From the NCBI GenBank assembly GCA_947172415.1, contig OX359193.1, forward strand, positions 816,501 through 880,500: a stretch of DNA of 64,000 bases, read 5' to 3'. Below are positions 41,401 to 52,331 of the stretch, piece by piece; positions within the stretch are counted from its first letter, which is position 1; each line of letters opens with the position of its first letter. The notes under the pieces were generated by a model, which was not told where the DNA came from, made no database searches, and saw only the letters and a list, made by a program, of their open reading frames with translations. Source of the DNA: Chondrosia reniformis. Its lineage: Eukaryota; Porifera; Demospongiae; Chondrillida; Chondrillidae. Both the position numbers and the translations under genes were made by a program.

Positions 41401-44038
41401 AATATATAACTATGGGTACACCAGACGCACAACTACAAGCAATGTACACAGGCGGATACGCAGAGCTGAGTGAGGGAACATCTGTAAACTACAAATAGTG
41501 AGATCTTCATGTCTTACATTTGTGCAATCCGCCAACACAATCTCTTTGATGGACATTCCAGCTTGGAAAAAGCACTGCAAGTACATGAGGCACACGTCGG
41601 CTCATCACAAACTAGACTCAACTACCCTTAACACTAAATGCACTACAGCAATACACAACATTTTATTAAACACAAATTTACCAACAAGCACATTGATGAG
41701 CTCTAAGGAGGTCAAAATAGCAGTCTGTGGTTCTTTGAAGGTAATCACTGGTTGCAACTTTAATAGGACTTTGCATGGTCTCCCAACCAAGATAAGACTT
41801 TAGTTCACTGGCTGGTATGGCATAATATATTCCAGTGATTATCCATAGCATAACATAGCCTTTACAGAGGCATTGTACAAGTAACTCATTTTTATTAATC
41901 AGGTACACATAACTACAATACAATGGCTACTCTAGAATGTTGTTGGACATTAAGAATACCTGGCCAGTGAGTCTTCTATTATCTGTCAAGTTGAGATACT
42001 CCAAAGACTTGAGGCTGTTTAACACCCACCATACCGCCTTCTCCCCAATGTCTTGGCAGTGACACACGTTCAAGTACTACATTCACAGACATCAATAAGC
42101 AATCACAAGATAAAGCAACCTGCCACCCCTCTGGCCCCACCCCCAACCACCTCTGGCCCCACCCCCAACCACCTCTGGCCCCACCTCCAGTCAGTTTCTC
42201 AAAACTGTAAATGTATACTTTTAAGTGTCTCAATCTGACAGCAAAGTTTAGAATTAAGAAATGAGATTCTCTAAAAAGTACAGTACAATTGATCCATATT
42301 TGTATTTCATCCAAAATTTGGCCTTCAGGGATTGAATGGGTAATGAACTGTTACCTTTAAATGGGGGAGGCGCTGGACCATGTTCTTCAGGGAAACTTTA
42401 GTGGTTCCCATGTTTGTCAGATTAAGGTTGAGAACGTTAGGACAAAAGGTCCCTATGAGATCCAGGGCAAAGTGAGAGAGGCGATATGGCGAGGAGGAGA
42501 GGTCTAGAGATACCAGACTTTTGCCACAGCGTTGCAGCATCATACGCAACTGACCATCAGTGAGACCTAGAGAATAGATAGTTACACAACTCATTAAAAA
42601 CATTGCCATGAAATGATTACAATTATTTTATGAAATCTCAGAAGGAAAAAAGGATTTTCCAAACATATTTGTTTGTAGTCTACAGCAGAAACAATTATTT
42701 ACACATCAACTATAATAGTGGCCATGTTTATAATAACCATTACCTCCATTACCGCCTCTGAAGATTGACTTGAAAATATTCTCAAAACTCAACTGTTTTA
42801 CTGTTAACCAAGAGCGCTGTGCCAATCTATGCCACCTTCTACACACTGAAATTTAGAATTTAAAGCCAGTTAATAATTTGATGTGATATAAATACATTGA
42901 CAATGTACCTCTTTCAGTAGTAATGCGATCTGTGATATTAAGATAACCAAAGACCGTCAGCCACAGGTCGTCGGTGAGGTCTACTACCTTTGCATGGAAT
43001 GGCGGAACCCTATTATTAAATGTGGGCGTGGTCTGGGATCCAGAGAGTTTCTGACTATGCAATTGTGTTTCATCTTCACTGCAAGAGGCTCCATCAGATT
43101 CGCCACTTTGCACTTTGGAATTCTGCAACTCAACTAACCACAAAGTGGAGGATGTGATAGTGAAAAGTGATAGTGATAGTGATGGTGATAGTGATAGGGA
43201 AGGTGATGGTAGCAGTGATGGTGATGGTAGCAGTGAAGGTGATGGTGACAGTGAAGGTGATGGTGACAGTGAAGGTGATGGTGACAGTGAAGGTGATGGT
43301 GACAGTGAAGGTGATGGTGACAGTGAAGGTGATGGTGACAGTGAAGGTGATGGCGACAGTGATGGTGATGGTAGCAGTGATGGTGATGGTAGCAGTGAAG
43401 GTGATTGTTGAAAGAACATCAGCAGAGGGTTACTGTAATAGTGACCTCTTTTTGGTGTTTTTGGTAGTGCTATTCTCAGTTGCCGTCCGTCCAGCACTAG
43501 CTGATCTGAAGGTGGATCAGCTAACAGGAGATCAGCAGTTTTCTTTTCTTTGAAAGTAACAAATCCAATTCTGAAGAAGAAAGCACGATTGCGCACTCAA
43601 TAAACACTCCAAATGTGCATGGTGATAACACAGTCTACAGTGAGTCAGAATTTGTAACAGACAGCTAATTTTCTGGAATCTAGATGCTGACTTATAAAAA
43701 TACATTTCCTTACCCTCTTGACCAACCCTTTCTGTGGTCCTTCACGATGCGACATTTTTCGACATCACCAAATTTAAGAAAGAAAGATTTTAGTTCACGT
43801 CTCGTAATCTAAAGTAATGAAAAACACAATCTATCCCAGTTTTAATTAATCTTGGGCTTAAAGTGTCCCGGTCCCGTAGCTATGAAGTAATAAACAACAA
43901 CGCAAAGATTATAATATACAGTCTGGCTCAAGTTTCTTTAGGCGTGCATTGTTCAAAACTTGCTCTATAACTGATATTTCCAACAAAGAGCTTTCGACCC
44001 CTACGGGAGTCACTAGGGGTTTCTCCCTTGGCAGCCAT
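38471..44038 (-). CDS. RRM + F-box + leucine-rich-repeat protein with acidic tail
   Basis: Fifteen exons in phase: 43964-44038, 43714-43808, 42909-43570, 42744-42845, 42355-42566, 41960-42076, 41518-41574, 41272-41382, 41033-41149, 40796-40875, 40471-40573, 39887-39977, 39529-39681, 39190-39309, 38471-38652; 758 residues, or 654 if a 312-nt in-frame stretch of exon 3 (43134-43445) is spliced out. RRM at residues 16-97: RNP2 KLFVGNI and RNP1 SRGIGFVTF. F-box near the end of exon 3 and in exon 4: VVDLTDDLWLTVFGYL and VCRRWHRLAQRSW. Then cysteine-type LRRs (LVHVDISRCSKLSGSAIVAL, LQEVDISGCLSVTNR). Last 60 residues are Asp/Glu-rich. The F-box should recruit SKP1-CUL1; the LRRs usually bind substrate; the RRM suggests RNA contact. 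Intron 1 has a GC donor (AGA|GCAAGT). Confidence 0.85.
38735..38830. repeat. 28-bp tandem repeat, 3 copies
   Basis: Unit tctaaaaatggatgcctact plus tctactag, in the last intron of the RRM/F-box/LRR gene. Confidence 0.85.
40216..40497. repeat. Palindromic element flanked by copies of an exon end
   Basis: A ~168-bp hairpin (about 40266-40433) with arms starting acaaacccttaaaatc and a strong inner stem gcagctgtttcttgtacaag. It is flanked by two ~45-bp direct copies, 40216-40260 and 40447-40497; the second is the 3' end and donor of exon 40471-40573 (atacctt/cgtgacagtagtt). Part of the exon end was duplicated around the element. Confidence 0.75.
40640..40795. repeat. 16-bp minisatellite, about 9 copies
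   Basis: Unit ggagagctactgaaat; runs directly up to the donor of exon 40796-40875. Confidence 0.9.
41735..41845. repeat. Dispersed hairpin-type repeat, copy 2
   Basis: Diverged copy of the element at 17745-17870 (aatcactggttgc, taataggacttt, ttccagtgattat). Confidence 0.7.
42115..42190. repeat. 22-bp tandem repeat, 3 copies
   Basis: Unit ctggccccacccccaaccac plus ct, in an intron of the RRM/F-box/LRR gene. Confidence 0.85.
43150..43410. repeat. 18-bp minisatellite, open in frame inside exon 3 of the RRM/F-box/LRR gene
   Basis: Unit gacagtgaaggtgatggt and variants, about 14 copies. On the gene's strand it reads SPSPSL repeats without a stop. Lies within the putative 312-nt optional intron. 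Confidence 0.95.
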
Positions 44039-44131
44039 TTTAGAAACGTGTTTGCGGATTTGTTAAATGGCTGACAGTCGACAGTGATACAGCAGTTTTT
44101 TCGCCTAGCTTGCTCTGGTAGTCTTGCCTAC
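44039..44131. promoter_or_regulatory. Shared 93-bp divergent promoter region with a short uORF
   Basis: Start codons of the RRM/F-box/LRR gene (44038, minus) and the NHR gene (44132, plus) are 93 bp apart. On the plus strand an upstream ATG at 44068 opens a six-codon frame that stops before the NHR start. Confidence 0.5.
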
Positions 44132-46345
44132 ATGGTTATATATGAAATGGATAATGAAGTAAAGTATGGTAAATTTCACAATAAACATGGAGCAAATATA
44201 GTTTTTTATGAAGACCAGCGCGTTGCGCATCGGAAAGACAGCTACCACAAAGGAGTGGTGTTTACCGAACAACCACTTGAAATAGGCAGTTTATTTCAAT
44301 TAAAGATACTCGACAAGGGCGGAGGATGGGCAGGCGCCCTGGTGAGTATACTGTAGTCCTAATGTTATCAGCGCGCTCTGCACGTAATCGCCAAATCCAC
44401 GCATCTGATTGCTTAAACCTTATCAACGTGTTTTACACGGAAAGAAGCTTTATTATTATTATTATTGTTGTTGTTGAAAAACACACCAGTGAAGGTGCGA
44501 AAGAACAAAGACAAATGTAAAATGATTAAAGTGTTAAGGTTACATGGTGGAGGATGAAGATACAATAAAATTAATTATATTTGTGTAATTCTGTTTTGAT
44601 TGTTGTGTATGATTTAATTGTATTAGAAACATTCTATTCAATATTATTATTTATGCTGGCTGTTGGAGGATCCTTTAGCTATATTTGCATACCTTTGAGA
44701 TGGTTCTTTAGTCTTTTGAGCGTCTAGAGACGCAGTTTGTTTCATTAGAATAGAACCTTTTGACTCTGATGTCTTCTTCAGCTGCCATATTTGCATAACT
44801 CATACAAACAGTCTTGTATCATATCGTTATTTAAGTTAAAATATCTTCTGTTGTAAACTTTTCAAAAACATGCAAATGCATAGAACTACTTGTGTGAACC
44901 ACCCATCTATCTGTTACTTGTGTGAACCATTCGTCTCTCTGTAGCGAATAGGTTTTACTCAGCATGATCCAGAGACTGGGATACCTTCGGGAGCTCTAGA
45001 TTGCTACAACAACTCACACTACTGGATCCTCTCTGCGTCTACAGTCCACCACGATGGGAAGGAACACAAAATGGACTTCAGTATAGAGGAGCTAAAGGTG
45101 CAGGATTCCATAGGGTGTTGCATAACCAATGAAGGAGAACTGAAATATTTTGTGAATGGGCAGGACAGGGGGGTGGGGTGGAAGAATGTCCCAACAGACA
45201 GACCCTTATGGGGCTTTGCAGACTTGTACGGACTTACAAGGAAAGTCAAATCAGAGTTCACATTTGGTGAGCGAGTTGTCTCGCAAATGATGTATTTACA
45301 ATGTAGTGCAATGATTCACAGTCATTGTCATAAATACAGGTCGATGGAATCGGGCTTTCCTTTAATTAATAGATGTATACTGCCCATGTGTTAATTAATA
45401 ATAAGAAAATTCATTTGGATCCATTTTATTAATGTAGAATAGAGAAACAATACCGTAATTTGGGAAATTTTCGTTGTTAAAATATTTTCATGGTTGGCCC
45501 AAACCATGAAAATTTCTCACCCGAAATATTTTTAACAACAAAATAATAATGCGTACGATCTATGTATATACAACATACGGTCACGCAAACCACTGAAAAT
45601 GGCTCTACTGCGATACCTGCAACCATGGATCCATGCTGCAACGCAAGGATGATCCCTTTTGTAATCCTCACACGAAAATCTCCCAAATTACGGTATATTA
45701 CACTCAATGTACATTGAACTGAACCTGTGTGACCTTACTAGTTAAGGGGTAGTTTAGTGTGATCTAAATAACTGTATTAACTCTAATTAATGTACAACAT
45801 TACACCATATAATGTCTAATTAATGGTGAGGTAATGTTTTGGAATAATGCCTTAGTATGTGAAATCAAGTGAATTGTTTTTTTGTTGTTGTAAAGTATAA
45901 CAATGCTGTTAGAGAGTATAGTAGTACTCTCTAAGTAGATAGTCATGGCCGCCCTAATCTATATATTTTCAATTAACACCCAATAAATTCTTTAATAGTT
46001 TCAACTGAGTGACTACCACTTCTTTAAGCTAGATAATAAGGATTTCTTCTAACTGTTTCAAACTTTTCTTTGAGATGGTTCATCTTTAGTCGTTTGAGTG
46101 TCTGAAGATGCAGTTTGCTTCTAGTGAATCATCAGTTATTGAAGACCCCATGGCTAGGGTCGGAATGTCCGATTCTCAAGAAACAAACTGCATCTCTAGA
46201 CATTTAAAAGACAACCATCTCAAAGATTCCTTGAGCTGGTGAATATTTGATGTGAGATGTCGTGTGTTGAATTATGCAACATTCCTCTGTAGCCCAATTC
46301 ATGGATTGTAGAGAAGATGAAGACTTGCAAGATGTTACTGGATAG
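44132..46345 (+). CDS. Neuralized homology repeat (NHR) protein
   Basis: Exons 44132-44341, 44945-45266 and 46293-46345 join in phase to about 194 residues. Almost the whole protein is one NHR domain: KHGANIVFYEDQRVAHRKDS, GVVFTEQPLEIGSLFQLKIL, GWAGALRIGFTQHDPETG, then GELKYFVNGQDRGVGW and RPLWGFADLYGLTRKVKSEF. NHR domains in Neuralized proteins bind ubiquitin-ligase substrates such as Notch ligands. Unlike NEURL2 there is no C-terminal SOCS box, and unlike NEURL1 no RING finger; the last exon adds only 17 residues, which leaves partner recruitment unexplained. The start could also be the Met at 44147. The last exon is short and rests on splice signals alone. Two MITE-like elements sit in the second intron. 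Confidence 0.75.
44640..44810. repeat. Hairpin-family element with gaaga...tc core, copy 1 (degenerate)
   Basis: Contains gagcgtctagagacgcagtt and cttcttcagctgcc, shared with the elements at 46030-46250, 54690-54850, 56865-57045 and 58365-58500. Confidence 0.6.
45450..45700. repeat. MITE-like element with terminal inverted repeats
   Basis: Left end accgtaatttgggaaatttt and right end, inverted, accgtaatttgggagatttt. An inner palindrome (catggttggcccaaaccatg) lies near the left end. In the second intron of the NHR gene. Confidence 0.85.
46030..46250. repeat. Hairpin-family element, copy 2
   Basis: Arms tttgagatggttcatcttta and the inverse near the right end; central agggtcggaatgtccgatt. Same family as 56865-57045. 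Confidence 0.75.
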
Positions 46346-46478
46346 CCTTAAACTATAATGTTATATTGTAATTAAATAAACCTTTTTTATAGTTTGTTTT
46401 CAAAGTGACAATTCAATGCTCTATGTATATACATACTTAGTACAAATCAGAGTATTGGATGGACTGAGATGTTTTTGA

Positions 46479-49400
46479 TCAGCTTGACGACTGCAATCCT
46501 GCCAGTTCCTTCTTCACGCCACTGCTCTCGAGCCACTCCTGTGTTGTGTAATTGAATAATCTAACACACCATTTTCAACTTGCTACATCTCTTCTACAGT
46601 AAAAGGCCTATATATAGTACTAAACCTAGCAAGAGCATTGGACAATATGTATGTAAAGAACAGAGATATCATAGATACATTTATGGTCTTAAATGGTGGG
46701 AGGATCTTGTATTATGATCTCAGTAATTTTCAAATATAAACCTTGTAATTCCCCTAGACCTGACCCCGATAAGTATATGTACTAGTAGTGAAGTGATAAG
46801 GTTTTTTTTATTGTGTTCGTAATAAGTATATAATGCTGATGAAGACCTCCAGGTCGAAACGTTCAATTTTGTTTTTAAATACAATTGTTGCTGAGTCTCA
46901 ATAAATTAGGATACTTATGTACTAGTATAGTGTATGTGTATTCATCATTGCTATTCCAGCTAACCATGAACTTTGTTTGTACTATTCTATTTAATGTGGC
47001 TCTCTGTTCCTTGGTCAGTGACTCCTGTTGAATTGCTCTACTCCACTCTGTTAGGCACCTAACAAGAGAACGTACATATGTCTCTTGTATGACATTTAGG
47101 AAATATTACGAAACATTATGCAATCAATGAGTCATTTCCTCCTTGTACATTGTGAAGCTGGAATTCTTTGAAATATATATTGTGTAATGTTTTGTAATAT
47201 TTCCTAAATGTCACATGACTAGAGGCTCAATACATTCATCATCTAGTATTTACAACAAGTGATTGGAATCAATGAGTCATTTTCTTATTGCTTACTGTTC
47301 CCTCATGTCCATCTCCTTCCTGTACTCCTCTGGTAGTGTGTAGGGCAGCTTTTGTGTCCCATCTCCTGACCCAATCTCAAACGGAACCCTCAGACACCTA
47401 AACTCCTGAGGAGCTAGCTTCCTCCAGTCAGTCCCTCCGGCACTGTTTATAACGAAGGGCGTATCCCACCGGTTGGCGTCGACTGGGGTGCCAACCAAGA
47501 GGCCCGCCTCTGTCGCATGAGTACCTAGCTGCGCGTAGTGGGTGTTGTAGGGCGCCATGGCAACCTGACTGCAGCTGCTGTACAGCAGTGGGCGGGTCAT
47601 GCAGTGTGTGTACACAGTTGAACTGTGAGAAGAGCTAAATACGTAAGTGTACAAAGGAAGAAGAGATTAGTGACTTGCTAGATGTAGGCACAAATCTGGT
47701 TAAGTTAATATATAAATAAACAATGTACATTTCAGCTTGGTTTCCTGGAAATTAAGTGTATTGGGCAATAATTATCTACATATACTTAAAATAAATAAAT
47801 TTACTTGTAAATCAGTTAAATTTCTAATAAGGAATCCCTCCACACTATCCAGTCAATGTCAAAGGCTATCTTACCTGATTTGCAAGCGTCGACAGATAGT
47901 GGAGAGAGTGACGTTGTCACATCCATTCACGGCCACAACCCTCTCAACTGGACCAAGTACAATCTGGCAATTTGAACATTTTTCAATGTTTACATACCTA
48001 TGTAGCAGAAAATGAGGTCAGCTAGATTGTCCATGTGCTCAACAAGTGTACCCTGGTAACCAAACCTTAGAGGAGCTAGTATGTAGATGTAGGCGTTGTG
48101 ACAGTGCTGTATGTCCACAGCGCACCCGTTGACCAAGCCGGGTCCCTTGGCAATGGTCTGACTGGTTATGCGGTACAGTAGCAATGTGCGGTATGAGCTG
48201 CAGGAAGGTCAAAGTGCAGTATGAGCTGCAGGAAGGTCAAAGTGCAGTAAGAGCTGCAGGAAGGTCAAAGTGCAGGAAAATCAATAAACACAAAAAAACA
48301 TTGACAAAGCATTATTTGACCTTTTTTATTTACAGGTGTGCAAACTATAAATAATCTAAATATTAGTTAATCAAGATCACTGGAATTAGGCATTCCTTTA
48401 ATTTAGAGAAGCACGCACACACATTGATTCACATAAACTCACCTTTCTAAAGCAATAGAGGCATTAAACATGACCTTGCCCCTTCCTATGGAGCGATACA
48501 CTAAACACTTCCTGTCCCTCTCTCCGGAGAGCAGGGCAGAGGAGCCAAAGGGACTACTGGAGAGACACTGACTGGTCCAGTTCAACACTTTATCCATCTT
48601 AAATGTTCTTGTTAACTGGAGAAATGTAATTGAGGTACATAATGAATTGATCAAACAAAGATATCTACAGTCTTATATCACAAGCCGCAGTCTCTGAGAC
48701 CCGAGACTGCCTTGCTTCCTTTTGTGTGTGCTGCACAGTCCATTGAGTTGTGATGCAAGTCATGTGATTCTCACATGACTACACTTGCATTATGGCAGTG
48801 GTTTATATCACAGAGATCAACTTACCTTTGAATAACCAGTCATCTTCCCCTCAGTGTGAGAGCTCGCCAACTGAGACACTGTTCTTATCAGCATACCCGA
48901 GTCCCACCCAAGTAGGATGCAGTCGAGTGCTTGCAACGCCTCAAGAGATATATCTTCACCAGATGAACCTTTAAAGGAAGCAGCAAAGAAGATCAGCATT
49001 GTGTCCCACTAGTGGGGAGGTGCGCCTTATAGTACTGGTGGGGAGGTGTGTCCTATAGTACTGGTGGGGAGGTGTGTCCTACTGGTAGGGAGGTGTGTCC
49101 TATAGTACTGGTGGGGAGGTGCGCCTTATAGTACTGGTGGGGAGGTGTGTCCTATAGTACTGGTGGGGAGGTGTGTCCTATAGTACTGGTAGGGAGGTGT
49201 GTCCTATAGTACTGGTGGGGAGGTGCGCCTTATAGTACTGGTGGGAGGTGTGTCCTATAGTACTGGTGGGGAGGTGCGCCTTATAGTACTGGTGGGGAGG
49301 TGTGTCCTATAGTACTGGTAGGGAGGTGTGGCAGTACCTGGTTCCACTAGGAGCTCCAGGAGTCTTGGGAGCTCATTCTTGAGCAATGAAATCTGATTAG

Positions 49401-52331
49401 CTTCTTCTCTCTTCAGTTTCCTTCCATCCTTGGGTGAGGGCCACTTGCTAGGTAGCTCAAGTTAAAGGAAGCCACAGGAATTACACACAAGTAACTGGGC
49501 ATCACATCACTACACTGCTATAACTAGATTCATCACATCACTACACTGCAATAACTAGATTCATGACATCATTACACTATTATAACTAGATTCATCACAA
49601 TCACTGCAGCTATATATAACTAGATTCATCACATCACTACACTACAATAACTATAGTACTATAACATCTGGTGTAACTCTATTGAACAGGTGACTATTAA
49701 TTAAAAGCGGCAGCCTGATGTTAATTAATTAGTGACCACACCCCTAAATGCAATGACCACACTCACAAAGTGGAATGACCACACCCACAAAGTGGAATGA
49801 CCACACCCACAAAGTGCAATGACCACACCCACTCTTAGACAGGTAATCGTACTAGCTAGATGATCAGCTATAAGTAGATTACTGTTTCTATGGAAACGAT
49901 GGGATACTCCTCCGTTCCTTTAAGGGGTGTATGCCTGCATAGCTGGAGTCCGAGGAAGACTACAAACTGCATTAGGTCCACCATGAATCTCTTGCGCAAT
50001 GCAACTACCATAAAGTGGTGATATATGTAGATAAATGGACACAGAGAAGAGAGAATGCAAGCTCCCTCTACTGACTTCTGTCTTCTTCAGATCTACATTT
50101 TGACATCATTTCTGCATTAGCTGTTCGGTCCTTGATGGATACATTACTGACAAGGTCAAATGTTTCAAATAACCTATCACCAGGTGTCAAAGGTCAAAGA
50201 CAAAAGTATTACATAAAGTGACTATCAACAAATAATGCAACACAAACTGAGCACATGCAGTAAGTGAATGTGCCTTCATATCAATTATCATTATAAGTGT
50301 GGGTAGGGGGGGTGGAGATGATACTGCTATATAAGTGTGGGTAGGGGGGTGGAGATGATACTGTTATATAAGTGTGGGTAGGGGGGTGGAGATGATACTG
50401 CTATATAAGTGTGGGTAGGGGGGTGGAGATGATACTGTTATATAAGTGTGGGTAGGGGGTGGAGATGATACTGCTATATAAGTGTGGGTAGGGGGTGGAA
50501 ATGATACTGCTATATAAGTGTGGGTAGGGGGGTGGAGATGATACTGTTATATAAGTGTGGGTAGGGGGGTGGAGATGATACTGTTATATAAGTGTGGGTA
50601 GGGGGGTGGAGATGATACTGTTATATAAGTGTGGGTAGGGGGGTGGAGATGATACTGTTATATAAGTGTGGGTAGGGGGGTGGAGATGATACTGTTATAT
50701 AAGTGTGGGTAGGGAGGTGGAGATGATACTGCTATATAAGTGTGGGTAGGGGGTGGAGATGATACTGTTATATAAGTGTGGGTAGGGGGGTGGAGATGAT
50801 ACTGCTATATAAGTGTGGGTAGGGAGGTGGAGATGATACTGTTATATAAGTGTGGGTAGGGGGTGGAGATGATACTGTTATATAAGTGTGGGTAGGGGGG
50901 TGGAGATGATACTGTTATATAAGTGTGGGTAGGGGGGTGGAGATGATACTGCTATATAAGTGTGGGTAGGGAGGTGGAGATGATACTGTTATATAAGTGT
51001 GGGTAGGGGGTGGAGATGATACTGTTATATAAGTGTGGGTAGGGGGGTGGAGATGATACTGTTATATAAGTGTGGGTAGGGGGGTGGAGATGATACTGTT
51101 ATATAAGTGTGGGTAGGGGGGTGGAGATGATACTGTTATATAAGTGTGGGTAGGGAGGTGGAGATGATACTGTTATATAAGTGTGGGTAGGGGGGTGGAG
51201 TTGATACTGTTATATAAGTGTGGGTAGGGGGGTGGAGATGATACTGTTATATAAGTGTGGGTAGGGGGTGGAGATGATACTGTTATATAAGTGTGGGTAG
51301 GGGGTGGAGATGATACTGTTATATAAGTGTGGGTAGGGGGGTGGAGATGATACTGTTATATAAGTGTGGGTAGGGGGGGTGGAGATGATACTGTTATATA
51401 AGTGTGGGTAGGGGGGTGGAGATGATACTGCTATATGAGTGTGGGTAGGGGGTGGAGATGATACTGTTATATAAGTGTGGGTAGGGGGGTGGAGATGATA
51501 CTGTTATATAAGTGTGGGTAGGGGGGTGGAGATGATACTGTTATATAAGTGTGGGTAGGGGGTGGAGATGATACTGTTATATAAGTGTGGGTAGGGGGGT
51601 GGAGATGATACTGTTATATAAGTGTGGGTAGGGGGGGTGGAGATGATACTGTTATATAAGTGTGGGTAGGGGGGTGGAGATGATACTGCTATATGAGTGT
51701 GGGTAGGGGGTGGAGATGATACTGTTATATAAGTGTGGGTAGGGGGGTGGAGATGATACTGTTATATAAGTGTGGGTAGGGGGGTGGAGATGATACTGTT
51801 ATATAAGTGTGGGTAGGGGGTGGAGATGATACTGTTATATAAGTGTGGGTAGGGGGGTGGAGATGATACTGTTATATAAGTGTGGGTAGGGGGGTGGAGA
51901 TGATACTGTTATATAAGTGTGGGTAGGGGGGTGGAGATGATACTGTTATATAAGTGTGGGTAGGGGGGTGGAGATGATACTGTTATATAAGTGTGGGTAG
52001 GGGGGTGAGGCTAAAATGTCCACCATTAACAACTTACAACCATGCTTGGTCTTCTGAAAGACGCATTTTTCCGATTGCAAGCGACTGCCACGTGCTGTAT
52101 TTTAGCCACGGGTGCGAACCAGTGGATTTACATCGAGAGACAAACTTCTTCAGGTGCTATATAAAGTGATTTCGAAAACGGTAGCATTAATATTCAAAGC
52201 AGACAAACTTGTAAACGTATTACACAAATTAATGAAGTACGTACGTTCCACGAATATTGCGGCTCATGTCCACTGTCATAGTGCAGTATTCCAAAATGCA
52301 ACACTTCACTGCGAGGCCAAATAACAGCCAT
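46479..52331 (-). CDS. TBCCD1: TBCC domain-containing protein 1
   Basis: Twelve exons, 5' to 3': 52245-52331, 52038-52156, 50076-50173, 49935-50004, 49338-49447, 48826-48968, 48443-48615, 48066-48197, 47875-47997, 47296-47622, 46965-47047, 46479-46538. The protein follows vertebrate TBCCD1 along its length: WLKYSTWQSLAIGKMRLSED, LQLC|SKWPSPKD, then the beta-helical TBCC domain (VNIEKCSNCQIVLGPV, VVAVNGCDNVTLSTICRRLQ, APYNTHYAQLGTHATEAGL, DANRWDTPFVINS). TBCCD1 anchors the centrosome/Golgi near the nucleus and localises to basal bodies; the arginine finger of TBCC itself is not evident. Two joints are irregular: 49935 has a GC donor, and 47296 to 47047 is out of phase unless a microexon (about 11 nt) is present. 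A second Met six bases upstream (52337) is possible. Confidence 0.87.
47091..47213. repeat. Imperfect hairpin
   Basis: Arms tgacatttaggaaatattac and gtaatatttcctaaatgtca enclose about 80 bp. The adjacent aatcaatgagtcattt is repeated near 47264, at the donor of the 47296-47622 exon. Confidence 0.75.
48170..48275. repeat. 28-bp tandem repeat carrying a splice acceptor, 3 copies
   Basis: Unit gtatgagctgcaggaaggtc plus aaagtgca. On the minus strand each copy holds cctgcag|ctcatac; the copy nearest the exon is the acceptor of TBCCD1 exon 48066-48197. Confidence 0.85.
49008..49337. repeat. 26-bp minisatellite, about 12 copies, ending at a TBCCD1 donor
   Basis: Unit tactggtggggaggtgtgtc plus ctatag. 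It abuts the donor of the 49338-49447 exon; on the minus strand units read accagtac, close to the real donor ccag|gtact. Confidence 0.92.
49485..49835. repeat. Two short tandem arrays (31 bp and 22 bp)
   Basis: 49485-49645: about five copies of taactagattcatcacatca plus ctacactgcta. 49725-49835: four to five copies of gaccacacccacaaagtgga plus at. Both in a TBCCD1 intron. Confidence 0.85.
50285..52010. repeat. 37-bp G-rich minisatellite, about 46 copies
   Basis: Unit tataagtgtgggtagggggg plus tggagatgatactgtta; the G run varies from 5 to 7. Lies in the 1.9-kb intron between TBCCD1 exons 50076-50173 and 52038-52156. Each unit contains GGG, GGGGGG and GG runs close together. Confidence 0.97.

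Noticed and set aside
43115-43553. Plus-strand frames of SDGDGSSEGD and VMVTVKV repeats
   Set aside because: Antisense translations of the 18-bp repeat in the RRM/F-box/LRR gene.
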